NCBI GenBank assembly: GCA_023101885.1
Contig: JALPQD010000930.1
Location: forward strand, 62,001 to 126,000
Direction: 5' to 3'
Length of the DNA stretch: 64,000 nt
From: Typhlomys cinereus
Lineage: Eukaryota; Chordata; Mammalia; Rodentia; Platacanthomyidae
Below, piece by piece: positions 11,427 through 22,048 of this stretch. The notes below the pieces were generated by a model. It did no database searches, had not been told where the DNA came from, and was given only the letters and a program-made list of their open reading frames with translations. The position numbers and the translations under genes are program-made. Each line of letters starts with the position of its first letter. The stretch's first letter is position 1.

Positions 11427-11765
11427 TTGCTGTGAACAAGTACCTGACAGAAGCAAATGGAGGTAGGAGAAGTTTATTCTGGCTCAGGGTAAAGAGATAC
11501 AGGCCATCATGGCTGGGAAGACATGGCAGCCGAAATTTGGTCTAGAGTGGTAAGAGATTATGGTGCATCTTGTTATGCCTTTGGGGCTGAAAGCACAGAG
11601 AGCTAGGCTGACTAAAACTCTCATTGCGCCTCACCTTATAAACCATCCAGAGCCTTTCAAAGTAGCAGTATCAGTTGGGGAAACAAGTGTTCAAGTACTC
11701 AAATCTGTGGAGGATATTCCTAACACCAGTCCATGTCAGATTTCAGCTATAATCTCAATCTAAAA
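11427..11765 (-). mobile_element. MaLR-type LTR, antisense
   Basis: Begins 'cattgctgtgaacaagtacctgacag' and runs 'gaagtttattctggctcagg', 'ggccatcatggctgggaaga', 'ccttataaaccatcc'. This order recurs in the copies at 42388, 61047 and 62734 and matches reversed MaLR LTRs. Solo; the far end is approximate. Confidence 0.6.
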
Positions 11766-12190
11766 TCAACTATTCTTTGGCTACCTTTAGGTGTGAATGC
11801 AGACTTACTACCTTTCAGAAGATAGTATAGGGAAAAGCCCATGCAGACCTCTGAGGGTCACATGACACATGGGGACCATTTGTCTAGAGAATACCAGGAT
11901 CTGATGTGCACCACGGGAGATCAAGAGATGGAGAGAGTGGGCTGAGAAGGGTGACATCTGTTTGGCTGTATTCCCCTCATTCTTGGAAGATGGAAAGTCA
12001 CTGCAGGAGGACCAGAGCTTTTGACAACCCAAAACCAGAGTAGGAGTACCTGTCTGAATGAGAATGTAGAACTAGTGTGGTAGTAGAAGGCAATGAGCAG
12101 GACTGCTCTCTACCTTACTTCAAATCTAGTACTTTACATTATTCTTCTCCTTCCCCCCTCCCCCTCCCCCTCCCGCTCCTCTTCCCCCTT
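11766..12190. other. No recognisable feature
   Basis: Unassigned sequence that becomes pyrimidine-rich from about 12140 into the TTCC array. Confidence 0.5.
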
Positions 12191-12301
12191 TCCTTCCTTC
12201 CTTCCTTCCTTCCTTCCTTCCTTCCTTCCTTCCTTCCTTCCTTCCTTCCTTCCTTCCTTCCTTCCTTCCTTCCTTCCTTCCTTCCTTCCTTCCTTCCTTC
12301 C
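12191..12301. repeat. (TTCC)n / (GGAA)n microsatellite, about 28 units
   Basis: An uninterrupted tetranucleotide array of about 111 bp with pyrimidines on the plus strand, preceded by a C-rich pyrimidine tract (about 12143-12190). All six frames read as low-complexity peptides and are not genes. Confidence 0.97.
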
Positions 12302-14111
12302 CCTTTTCTTCTTTTTATTTCTCTCATTCTTTTAAACTTTTCTTTCATTTTCCTTCTTTATTTTTCTGTTTTCTAGATCTTTCTAGACCCTCTTATCTTG
12401 GTAAACTCTCTCCCACTGTGTGCATTATCAAAGGTGCCTAGGCTTTGTTCAAGTTCATTCTTCTGCCATAGCAACACTTGCAACAAGTAACCAAAATGGT
12501 CTGGTCACAATGATTCTACTTTCTTCATTACTTGCCTTCCTATGGGACTTTCCCATGGATCAGAGTTGGAGTCTGAGAATGCATGACAGTGCTTCAGAGG
12601 ACCATGTTCATAGCTCCAAGAGTGTACTACAAGAGCCAATTTTATTTCAAGATGGCCGAAAAATGATTTGCCCTGTTGACAAAAATTTGCAGAGAGAAAC
12701 AACTTTTATTACAATCAGTGCTACCTGGAAAGGATTAAGAGAAGATTGAGCTAAAATTGTGTCTTGTGAAAGACAGTTCAGCCTTTGGATTTTGGTTTAT
12801 TTTAATTCAAGTACCTTGCCAGATGCTTTGTGTCAAGTCTCAGTTGGTCTGCAAAACTGAAGTAACACTATTAACTGAATCACCATTCAACTTTTTTCCT
12901 CTAACTCTGTTTTTTTTTTTATTTCAAACTTTGAGTTTGGCTTGAAAAAATTTAATATATTCCACTTACCAGTATAGTCTTTATTTATCAGCATCCACTA
13001 TTCCAGAGATGTTGTGTTAAGTGGTAACTAAATTAAAATTACGTTAATCCACAGCCTTTCCTATCCTGTCTCTGCCACTCTTGCCTCTAGTAAAATTGTA
13101 AGCTCTGAATACTAACATAAACTCTATACAAATGCAAGAAAGTTACATAATGATAAAAACTCTTAAATATTAATTACAAAGAACAAAAAATGTCCAACTT
13201 TTTCACATTTATGTTTTAATCAAAGTTGAAGCTTCCACTCTCTTCGTGTGCATGTGTCAAAATGCTCCCACTATACCATAAATGTATAAGATTAATGGAA
13301 CTACCAAGTATAACTAAATGTGACTTAAAAATAGAGCTTTCAATGCCTGATCCCTTAGGGGATAATTTGAGCTTCCAGAAACAAAATGTAGAAGGTATGG
13401 ACCATTATAAAATGTTTAAATTTTTCTGACATGATCTTCTGAAGAATTTTTACTTTCTGAAGATTTTGGAGATATATAAGTTTTAAAAAGTACTTATTTG
13501 CTGCTGTTTTAAGTGCAGAAAATTTGAAATGCCACAAAGCAAAGTCATCATGAATCACTTCCTAAGTTCTAGATATCCTTCATTGCTATGCATAAATTTT
13601 TTAATTAAAATGATTTATTTTTCCATAGCAAAATTCTTTTAAGAAATATTTACAAGAAGCACATTTGTGTAAGTAACATTATTATCTTGTCATCAAAATC
13701 TCAAACCACATAGGAGAGTTCAGATAAAAAATTAAAAGTTTCCTCTGGAAAACATGACCACAAAGACCTTTATTGTCCTGGTGTCTGCCACACTAGTTCT
13801 TCTGCACCTTAATGTTCATTTAATCATGTTCCTCTGCAGTATATCAGCTGGCATTTCCAAAAATGGGGAAGTAGAGCGTACAAGGTTTCATTCTGTTTAC
13901 CCTCAAAGACTACTGGGAGCCATTTCTGCCACACTCTGTGAGTTAAAGTTTAAGTTTAGAAGAAGGTGAAAAGTATGAGAGTCTGATTACAAAAATCCTT
14001 GACAACTTTGGAATCTATGTACCATGTACATTAGTACCAAGAATTTTCAGTCTGAAGGCATTATTTTCAGTTGCTGCAATTCCCTTTCATTAAGTTATTG
14101 TTTTTTCTGTT
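12302..14111. other. No gene seen
   Basis: Mostly unassigned AT-rich sequence. A 71-codon frame at 13754-13969 begins with a hydrophobic stretch (MTTKTFIVLVSATLVLLHLN...), but no homology or splice signal supports it. Confidence 0.5.
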
Positions 14112-14148
14112 CTTTTTTTTTTAATTGTGTGTATGTGTGTGTGTGTGT

Positions 14149-14224
<76 letters not shown>

Positions 14225-14464
14225 AAGAGAGAGAAAGCACTGTGTGTCCCTGTGGAAGACCAACGGTGACATCAGGAATCATCCTGGATTGCTTCTACCT
14301 CGTTTTTTTGCTTTGCTCTGGGATTTTCCAAGCTCTGCCCACCATGGCTGGAAGTTCAGGCTGCCGTTGTTTGCCTGATGTTTCTTATGTGGGACCTGGT
14401 ATCTGAACTGAGGACCCTCTTGCTTGTGAGACAAAGTTTTAAACCCTGAGCCACCTCTTCAGTC
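14112..14464 (-). mobile_element. B2-superfamily SINE, type I, with GT and GA expanded tail
   Basis: The reversed tail is a GT array (about 14126-14180) followed by a pure GA array (about 14181-14220). Then come the reversed type I body ('actgtgtgtccctgtggaag', 'tcatcctggattgcttctac', 'ctttgctctgggattttcca') and the head ending 'gagccacctcttcagtc'. Long open frames over the arrays are repeat artefacts. Confidence 0.82.
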
Positions 14465-14520
14465 TTTTTATTTTTGTTCTATAGTTTAGGAATTTCTGTA
14501 GGTAGATGTAACTTCTAGCT

Positions 14521-14625
14521 TTGTTACTTTACTTTACTTTTTACTTTTTACTTTACTTTACTTTACTTTACTTTACTTTACTTTACTTTACTTTACTTTA
14601 CTTTACTTTACTTTACTTTACTTCG
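14521..14625. repeat. (CTTTA)n pentanucleotide array, about 20 units
   Basis: Tandem ACTTT units, slightly irregular over the first 30 bp (extra T runs) and pure afterwards. Because the unit is five bases, each strand keeps an open frame across it. Confidence 0.95.
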
Positions 14626-14918
14626 AGGTTGAAGTTTTCTTGCTTGAGATTTTTTTTAACTTCACCACTGAATCTCATTTACATTTCTTATTGCTTTGCA
14701 ATGACATTTTTAATTTCTGTGTGTTCTTTGATGCTCTCTGATTATTTTTTTTTATTTCCACTCATACAAACTTAACAGGTACACCAGTCCCCTCCCTCCC
14801 TCCAACCTCCCACCGCCTAGTGCTCCCCTCCCCCCTCCCCCTCTTTCCCCCTCCCATCCCTGGAGCATCCTTTCATGCAGGCAGCTGATACCTCTATGTC
14901 TTTAGAAAATTGAAATTT

Positions 14919-15210
14919 GGGCTGGAGAGGTGGCTCAGGGGTTAAGCCTCCACCTTGCAGGCGGAAGGTCCTGAGTTCGGATCCCAGATGCCACGTATAG
15001 ACGCCAGGCGGAAGCGGGGGCGGCCTGCACTTCTGGTCCTGGTAGGGCGGAGCCTGTGAATCCCGGGGCAGGAGGAGGTGGAGGCGTCCATGGTGTTTTG
15101 AGAATTCGTCCGTGGTTCTACACACACACACACACACACACACGCACGCGTGCGCGCGCCACACATACATATGCACATGCACACAGTTGAATAGATAATA
15201 AAAAAAAAAA
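14919..15210 (+). mobile_element. B2-superfamily SINE, type II (young) body
   Basis: Complete copy. The head is GGGCTGGAGAGGTGGCTCAG with B box GAGTTCGGATCCCAG. The GC-rich body includes 'tagacgccaggcggaagc', 'ggtcctggtagggcgg' and 'aggaggtggaggcgtcc'. A CA/CG tail (15120-15185) and A-run end it. 15-bp duplications AGAAAAYTGAAATTT at 14904-14918 and 15211-15225 differ by one base. Many intact CpGs mark a young copy. Confidence 0.92.
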
Positions 15211-15225
15211 AGAAAACTGAAATTT

Positions 15226-16159
15226 ATGTTTCCTTAGTCATTTCTTTTGTGTGGCCAGTTTTCTGAAGCACATTTATGAGTAAAAGACCATCAGATGAAT
15301 TTGTTTAGCACACACAGATAACTGATATGAATTTCTTCTGTAGCTATCTAGGTGTGTTGAGTCTGACCATGCATACTTGGGTTTCATAGCCAAGTTTCTC
15401 CCATTCAGGGAAAGTTGAGTATGACTATGATCACTGAAAATCATCACTTGAGGTCAGAAAGCAAGCAAGTAAGCAGACAGGCTTGTACCTTACAAGGGAA
15501 GCCTTTCTTTGCAGCACTTCCTTTCCTTAGTCACCTTAACTTCTGCCAGTCACATGGCTCAATGTCTTCAGACATGAGTTCTCTGTTATAGATGAGATAT
15601 ACATAGTGGGACTGTCTTATGCATAGTAGGATAGGATTAAAAAGGGGCTTGTGTAAATAATTCTTGAATTAATCTTTGATTTTTACATATTTTCTAGTCT
15701 GGCTCCCCCCAAACTCAGAGCCTCTCCTTGACTTTGTAGGTAAGGAAAATGCCCCCTGTCCCTCTTGCAGCTTTCCCAGTGTCCATGCTGTGGCTCCCTT
15801 GTAGCCATTTATCCAAAGTCCTGCTTTATTGACATGCCCTCCTCTTCTTTGCATTGCTATCTTGTGCTTGCTCTTTGCATATCTTTACACCCTTTCTTTG
15901 AGATGGGCTCAATCTTTCACACTGAAATGGAAGACCCAACATAATATATGTGAATGGTTACTTGATGTTCCACAATACAGATGAATTTAAATTTACTTCC
16001 AGCTAGATGAATTAATTCCATTACTTGGTTGTTATTCTTTCAAACATGTAAAAAGGAATAATGTTCTTTTAAGAGATATTTGCATCTTTCTGGGCATAAC
16101 TGAGATTGGCTAGATGAGGCATTATACTAATGAAACTATGAAGTAATGAAGCAAGATTT
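15226..16159. other. No recognisable feature
   Basis: Unassigned; no coding or repeat signal that I can support. Confidence 0.5.
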
Positions 16160-16290
16160 CTGAGTCAGACATGATTGATGCATGTCTGCAATCCCAGCAC
16201 ATGGGAAACTGAAGCAGGGGAATCACCATAAGTTAAAGGCTAGTCATGGGATTCATAGTGAAAACTTGTCTGAAAAAATACATAAAAATT
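16160..16290 (+). mobile_element. B1 SINE
   Basis: 'tgcatgtctgcaatcccagcac', 'gaaactgaagcaggggaatc', 'aaggctagtcatgggattca', 'agtgaaaacttgtctgaaaa' give the standard B1 order and an A-rich tail. Confidence 0.75.
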
Positions 16291-16514
16291 AATAAATGAG
16301 ATTTATACACTTTAAAAGATGTATAAGCTGGGGAGGGAAGATTGAAACATGGAAGAGGACTAATCCAGCAAGAAACTGAAGCCCAGGAAGTGGAGACAGC
16401 CAGAAATAAGGGGTCTTTGTCATGAGAGGTATGCCTAAAAATCAGTACTGAGCTGCTGGTTGTGACTTTTTTGCCAACAACCCCTTTATCACTGATACAT
16501 GCAGCATCCTGCTG

Positions 16515-16614
16515 TGCCCACAAATAAAGATTGTGCAATGCCCACAAATAAAGATTGTGCAATGCCCACAAATAAAGATTGTGCAATGCCCACAAATAAA
16601 GATTGTGCAATGCC
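16515..16614. repeat. 24-bp minisatellite, 4 copies, each with AATAAA
   Basis: Four near-identical 24-bp units (TGCCCACAAATAAAGATTGTGCAA) occupy 16515-16610, followed by a partial unit (TGCCCA). Each has an AATAAA hexamer on the plus strand. As 24 is a multiple of three, the minus strand keeps an open frame that repeats the peptide HNLYLWAL. Confidence 0.95.
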
Positions 16615-16619
16615 CATCA

Positions 16620-17967
16620 GTAAAAAATGGGCATAATGCAGATGAAAAGAGTGCAGCAGGAATAGGTCTATGGAAGCAGAGGCAGCAAGAATAGCATCAG
16701 CAAGTCCTATACCCAGTTCCCAGTAAAGCTCTGCTGATGGTGTATTTGTTCTTTTCCATCCCACCTTTACTTGTCTTCACCTTGGATACACTGTGTTAGG
16801 TTAGGTTCTCTTCCTTTCAGTCAGGAAAAAGACTCGTGAGGTCTTAGAAGAATGTGAGCAGTTACTTACTGACTTCCTCCAAATAGTAATTTACAAAAAT
16901 CTAGGTTTGGCTAAAAGTGTGCCCTGAAGGGCCAGTTGTCTCTTTTTACTGTTTTCTATATCATTTAGCTCAATTCCCACCAGCTTATGAAAAAAGAAGA
17001 AATGATGAACTGATCTCACTAGGGTACCCTGAGTTTTGCTTAATCTTCTCTCCCTCTTTTTTTTGTCATTACTTTTCCAGGGGCCTCAAAAAGTCTCCAG
17101 GAATTCCTAGCCTCAAGTGACAAATAACTCCAAGATCAGAGAGAGAGAGAGAGAGAATGACTTCTGGGTCATTTCCTTTCTCTTGAGAGGAAACTTTATC
17201 TCCATCTCCAGAAACCTTCCGCAAACATCCTTCACCTCTCATTAGTCACTTGCCACGTTCCTGACCAATTGCTGTGACATCAGTGACTTAGATGGTTTTG
17301 AACCAGGCAGGAAAGATGGGATCACCACCACTAAATACAACTGAGAAAGGTCAGAGCGGATGTTAGGGACACCATCTTCTGGTTTGCGGTGTTCCTCTGA
17401 TGATCACATGGCAGAATATCACAAATTAAATATTGCTTTCTTTATGTCCTCTCTTTGATTCTAGAGAGCTGCATCTCCTTGGTTGGATTTTCATCATTAA
17501 AAATGGTTTTTAAAAAATTCTTATTTTCTCTATAACCAACCAAATGTCTGCCTCATGAACTCCCTTATCCACACTTTGTGCAAATATCAGTGTCCTTGGC
17601 TGTCTCTGAGATGCTGCCAGGACAATCCCAAGCCTCCTTCTGCATCTGCTTTAAGCATTTCCAGTATGCTAGCTATAAGAGTGTACAAGATTTTGAATGT
17701 CATTAGATATTTTCAGTAGCTTTTGAAAGAAGCCATATCATGAATGAGAAGTAAGTGTCCATTCTCCAAAGTATATCATGACGTCTTTTGATCATTGCAC
17801 ATTGGAATTATCTATACACTCAAATGACAAATCTAAGAGTTCTAGGTTTATATTACCATTGTATCTTTATTATTAAAATAATTATTGAAACTAGTCTCTT
17901 TGTGCATTGTTTTGCATCCTTGAAAATTGTGGGAGCTATTTTCTTTTTTGAAATTTAGACCAGTTTT

Positions 17968-17968
<1 letters not shown>
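16620..17968. other. No gene seen
   Basis: Unassigned sequence; a short GA run lies at about 17140-17156. Confidence 0.5.

Positions 17969-18014
<46 letters not shown>
17969..18014. repeat. (GT)n microsatellite
   Basis: About 22 GT units, not attached to a recognisable SINE. Confidence 0.95.
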
Positions 18015-18017
<3 letters not shown>

Positions 18018-19149
18018 AGTTTACCTTGCAAATGTTTTCTTATACTTTTATTATGGCCACTATCCATTATATTTCTAGTTTCTTCTGCAGGCACTAAAGT
18101 AATGGAATTTTTTTGCTGGCTCTCTGTTCTCTCTCATTTTATAACTTGCTCACTTTCCTTTAATTTATACTTAGGATAATATTTATCATTCTTACACATT
18201 TTTTCATTCTTGTATATCTTAAAACTTATTAAAGTCATAATAATTTTTTGTTATTTGTTCATATATTTATTACTATAATATTACAAATTTTTTCCTCTCA
18301 GTTATATTCTCAGTTGGCATTTCATTGTCCCTAGCCACATATGATTTTGGACCAAATAGGCAGACTACTAAATCCTTTGTCTGTGGGAGTCTCAACCCAT
18401 TGCTTACAGGAACATATCTATGCCAAGAATTGAAAGCCAGCATGGGTGACATGTGTTTAACATCAATTAAGAGCTTACGTTAAGAAAGAGTGAATAATTA
18501 AACATTAGATAGCCACAGAACTCTTGCAAACAATCATTCTCTGCTTTTAACTGCCAGTGTCAACATTTATAAATAAAAAATGGGTTTCATGAATCATTTG
18601 GCTAGGTAATTGTGAGTGAATTGGCCAGAACAATTGTGTAGAAACCACACCCAACTGAACTGTCATGTGTTTATAGTGACAGCAGCATAGAAGTTGGTTT
18701 GAAAATGTCTTGCTTGCTTATAAGAACCATCTGGATGCACAGATGAATCCACATGTTCCCAGTTTTCTAGACATGTAACCCATTAAACATACCTTTACTA
18801 TGTAAACACTTCAAAAGTCCAGACATAGTGACCTAAATCATCTTGGGTCATTCTCATAGCCAGGAAAATATGCACTATATAAGAAATACATGCGTAGCTC
18901 TTTGCTGAAGCAGTTATGTCTCCACGAATCCTTTTTGTAGAATTATTTATACATTATACATTAAGACTTATTACACTAAGGCTTATTTTCAAGGTATTTG
19001 TGATTATTCACACAACAAATATTCACAGGGTGCAAATTCGGATCCTGTGCTCTTCTAGACAGAGGAGAGCAATATGCTGCTCTCAGGAGGAGTATAGTCA
19101 TGCTATGTTGGACTTTACATTGTTGTGAGAAAAAAAAAAAAACCTGCTC
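18015..19149. other. No gene seen
   Basis: AT-rich, unassigned. Short frames at 18916-19182 on both strands lack support. Confidence 0.5.
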
Positions 19150-19540
19150 TTTTAGTCTGATTTTATACATTGCTGCAACCAAGTACTGAACACAAGCAAC
19201 TTAACTGGAAAGGTTTTACTTCAAGCTCACAATTCTAGATTACAATCCATCACTGTGGGCAAGTCATGGTAGCAGGAGCTGGAAGCAGCTACTCACCACA
19301 GCAAAAGCAGAGAACAAGGACCAATGAGTTCATTATTGCTTGCTTGCCCAGTTGTCATTGTTAAACAATTATGGATCTCCTGCTTAGGAAATGGTCCTTC
19401 TTACAATAGGGTGATCTTCCCCATATCAATTATGCAATCAGGACAATCCCTCACTGGCATGCTCAAGGCCAAAGTTAATTTAGAGATTGCTTCAGATATG
19501 TCCAGAAGCCTGACTCCTAGATCCATGATATTAACCATCA
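19150..19540 (-). mobile_element. MaLR-type LTR, antisense
   Basis: 'tttatacattgctgcaacca', 'caacttaactggaaaggttt', 'cactgtgggcaagtcatggt', 'agcaggagctggaagcag' follow the reversed MaLR LTR order seen at 62734-63113. The 124-codon plus-strand frame from 19324 is inside this repeat. Confidence 0.55.
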
Positions 19541-19765
19541 TGCCTACCATAAACAATTTAAGGGAGGAAAGAATTATTTCAGTTTATATTTTCAGGGGGT
19601 TTGGATCTAGTATAGTGCAGATGGCCCAGTTAAGAAGCACACATTATGGTGAACAGGAAACAGAAAGAGGAAGGGAGGACCAGTCATGCCCTCAATAACC
19701 TACTTCCTCCAACTAGATCCTACCGCTCTAAGTTTCCACTTTCTCCCCAAATAGCACCACAAGCA
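19541..19765 (-). mobile_element. Second LTR-like fragment, antisense
   Basis: 'atggtgaacaggaaacagaa', 'aataacctacttcctccaac' and 'gatcctaccgctctaagttt' resemble the reversed middle of a MaLR LTR. It abuts the preceding copy and its ends are uncertain. Confidence 0.4.
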
Positions 19766-19954
19766 TTAAACCCGCCAACCTCTGAAAGGTGTTTTGTATT
19801 CTAATCCTAATACATGAGAAAAGGTCATGCTGTGGAGAAGAGCCTTGTAAGGTATCCATCCAGAATGCAAACACAGCAGGATTATATACAAGTCCTCTCT
19901 GTCTTAGATTCTCCAACTTTATCTAAGATTCCCTTTCTCTTCCTTCTCTCTCTG

Positions 19955-20218
19955 TCTGTCCTTTTTTTTTTTTTTGTAGTGAAATAGGCATAACACGGAA
20001 TCTACCATTTTAAGCATTTATTTCCAAGTGTACAATTCAGTGGCATTCTCACATTGTTGAACCATCACTAACAGACATCTGTAAGTTATTTGCATCTTCC
20101 CTAAACAAAACTACCTGTTAAATAATAACTATATGCCCTTCTTTCACAGTTGATAGGGATGATTCTACTTTGTAGGATTTTTGAGTTTTGTAATTGCTTA
20201 TATAGGTGGAGATAAATA
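19955..20218 (-). mobile_element. Old L1 3' end, antisense, first half
   Basis: After a T run (the reversed poly(A)), 'gaaataggcataacacgga', 'taccattttaagcattt', 'gtgtacaattcagtggcatt', 'gttgaaccatcactaacaga' and 'gattctactttgtagga' follow a reversed old L1 3'UTR. Similarity stops exactly where the mariner element begins and continues at 22357, so this was one L1 fragment. Confidence 0.75.
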
Positions 20219-20415
20219 TTAGGTTGGTACAAAAGTACTTGCAATTTTTGCATTGTTGAAATTTGTCACTTGATATTGGAACACAGTCTTAAATTGTGTG
20301 GTTATGTTATGCATCATTTTATTCACATTTTCACTTTATTTTTGGTAATAACTTATTGCTTGATGTTTATTTTATTTTTACTTGAGAAGATGGAAATGTT
20401 AAACAAAAAGACAAA

Positions 20416-20520
20416 TTTTTGGTGAACGGAGGGGAGAAAAAGAAGGTAAGGGGGGGATGGGACAAAGACATAAACTCATTTTGTGTGTACATGAAAGATT
20501 CTCAATACATTTTTTTAAAA
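20416..20520 (+). mobile_element. Short L1 3'-end insertion inside mariner
   Basis: About 105 bp separate the mariner start-codon region from the FLFEFKM region. The insert has the G-rich purine tract and 'gtgtgtacatgaaagattctc' plus A-rich ending of a rodent L1 3'UTR terminus. It also explains the frame break. Confidence 0.6.
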
Positions 20521-20968
20521 ATTGAGGCCATCTTCTTATTTGAGTTCAAAATGGATCATAAAGCTGTGGAGTTAAGGGCAGCATCAGCTTTGAATTTATC
20601 CCAGGAATTGATAATGACTGTTCAGTATAGCTGTGGTTTAAGAAGGACTGGAAAGGAGAGAGAGAGCCTTAAAGATGAGGAGCATAGAGGCCATGAGAAG
20701 TTAACAATAACTCATGTGAGTAATCTTCAATGCTGATCTACAACTATTCAAGAAGTTCCCAAAGAACTCAACTTGGACCATTTGATGGTCACTGGGCTCT
20801 TGAAGCAAATAAAAAATGAATGAGCTCAATAAGCAGCCGCCTCCTGAGCTGACTGAGGACTTTTTAAAGTTGTCATTTTCATTGTGGTCTTAACCTCTAC
20901 CCAACAGCAAGAGGCATTTCTTAGTTGAATTGTGACATGTGATAAAAAGTGGATTTTATATAACAACC

Positions 20969-21357
20969 TTGATAGTTAATCCTGGGTGTCAACTTGACCA
21001 CACCTGCTATTAACTAAGATCAACTGCCAGACCTCCTGAAGAGATTATCCAGATCAATACATTACAATACAGGACCAGCCCTAGATCCCATTTGGAACCT
21101 CCCAGTAGGAGTAGCTGACAAGATAAAAGGAACCATAGAGCAGGAGATGGAGAGAGACTCTCCAGGAATCTTCCAGCCTTCGCCCACGTGGATGAATGTG
21201 ACCTGGACTGTCCCCAGCTTTGGCCATCCAGCCATGCTGCTTCTGCTGTGAGAGACTGTATCTCCCCTCTGGAGCTATAAGATGAATAAATTTCCTTTTC
21301 TCCCTTAAGTTGTCTGACCTTGAATGCTCTCTTACAGCAATAGTTAAGAGTAACCCT
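20969..21357 (+). mobile_element. LTR-like element inside mariner
   Basis: A 389-bp insert bounded by a perfect 10-bp direct repeat (TATAACAACC, 20959-20968 and 21358-21367). Only one copy of that 10-mer belongs to mariner. The insert contains 'gtgtcaacttgacca' near its start and 'gatgaataaatttccttttc' near its end, the layout of MaLR LTRs. The ends are not the usual TG...CA, and 10 bp is longer than the usual 5-bp ERVL duplication, so the class is tentative. Confidence 0.65.
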
Positions 21358-21656
21358 TATAACAACCAACTCAGTGATTGGACTTAGAAACAATTACAAA
21401 GCACTTCTCAGGCCCACATTGGCACACACACAAAAAAAGGTGGTCATTGTTTTCTGGGCTGCTGCTAGTCTGATGAACTACAGCTTTTTGAATCCCCCCC
21501 CAAAAAAAAACTCTTACACCTGATATGTGCACTCAGCAAACAGATGAGATGCACTGAACACCGCAAGATCTGCAGTTGGGCATTGCTCATGAGAAAAGGG
21601 TCCAATTCTTCTTCATGACAGCACACCATACAATCAAACTTTCAAACGTTGATTAA

Positions 21657-22048
21657 GGGCCAGAGAGATGGCTCAGAAATTAAGCCTTTGCCTTCCAAGT
21701 AGAAGGTCCAGAGTTTGGATCCTGAATCCAACAGAAAAAAATGCCAGACAGAAATGGCAGTGGCCTGTACTTCCACTCCTGGAAGGCAGAGCCAGGAAAC
21801 CAGGGTGATTCCTAAAGTCCCCCGTATAGTCGCTGGGTCCTGGTAGGGCGGAGCCTATGAATCCCTGCAGAGTTAACAAGGAGGAAGTGGAGGCGGTCCA
21901 TGGTGGTTCCTGAATTCACCCATGGTTCTACACACACACACATACATACACATACACATACGGACAATTAAATACCAAAAAGAATATAAAATTATAAAAA
22001 CACACAGATACACACGCATGCACACATGCACGCATGCAAAAACAGTGA
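21657..22048 (+). mobile_element. Chimeric or nested B2-superfamily SINE (type I head, type II tail) inside mariner
   Basis: It starts with a type I head and body ('gccagagagatggctcag', 'aatggcagtggcctgtact', 'gggtgattcctaaagtc'). At about 21822 it switches to type II sequence ('tcctggtagggcggagcct', 'ggaagtggaggcggtcc', 'cacccatggttctac' and a CA tail to about 21963). A second CA/GCATGCA-rich tail follows to about 22042. Either a 5'-truncated young copy landed in an older one, or the copy was formed by template switching. Mariner similarity resumes at about 22050. Confidence 0.75.

Noticed and set aside
12077..12376. Open frames of 69-99 codons on both strands (poly-FLPS or poly-KEGR)
   Set aside because: They are translations of the TTCC microsatellite; a four-base repeat without stops is open in every frame.
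16515..16614. CRISPR-like regularly spaced repeats
   Set aside because: The units are directly tandem without spacers and the genome is mammalian.
16233..16764. Minus-strand frames with repeated HNLYLWAL or similar peptides
   Set aside because: Produced by the 24-bp minisatellite; no protein-coding context.
20419..20736. 105-codon frame that could look like a gene
   Set aside because: It begins in an L1 3' fragment and runs into decayed mariner transposase; not a host gene.
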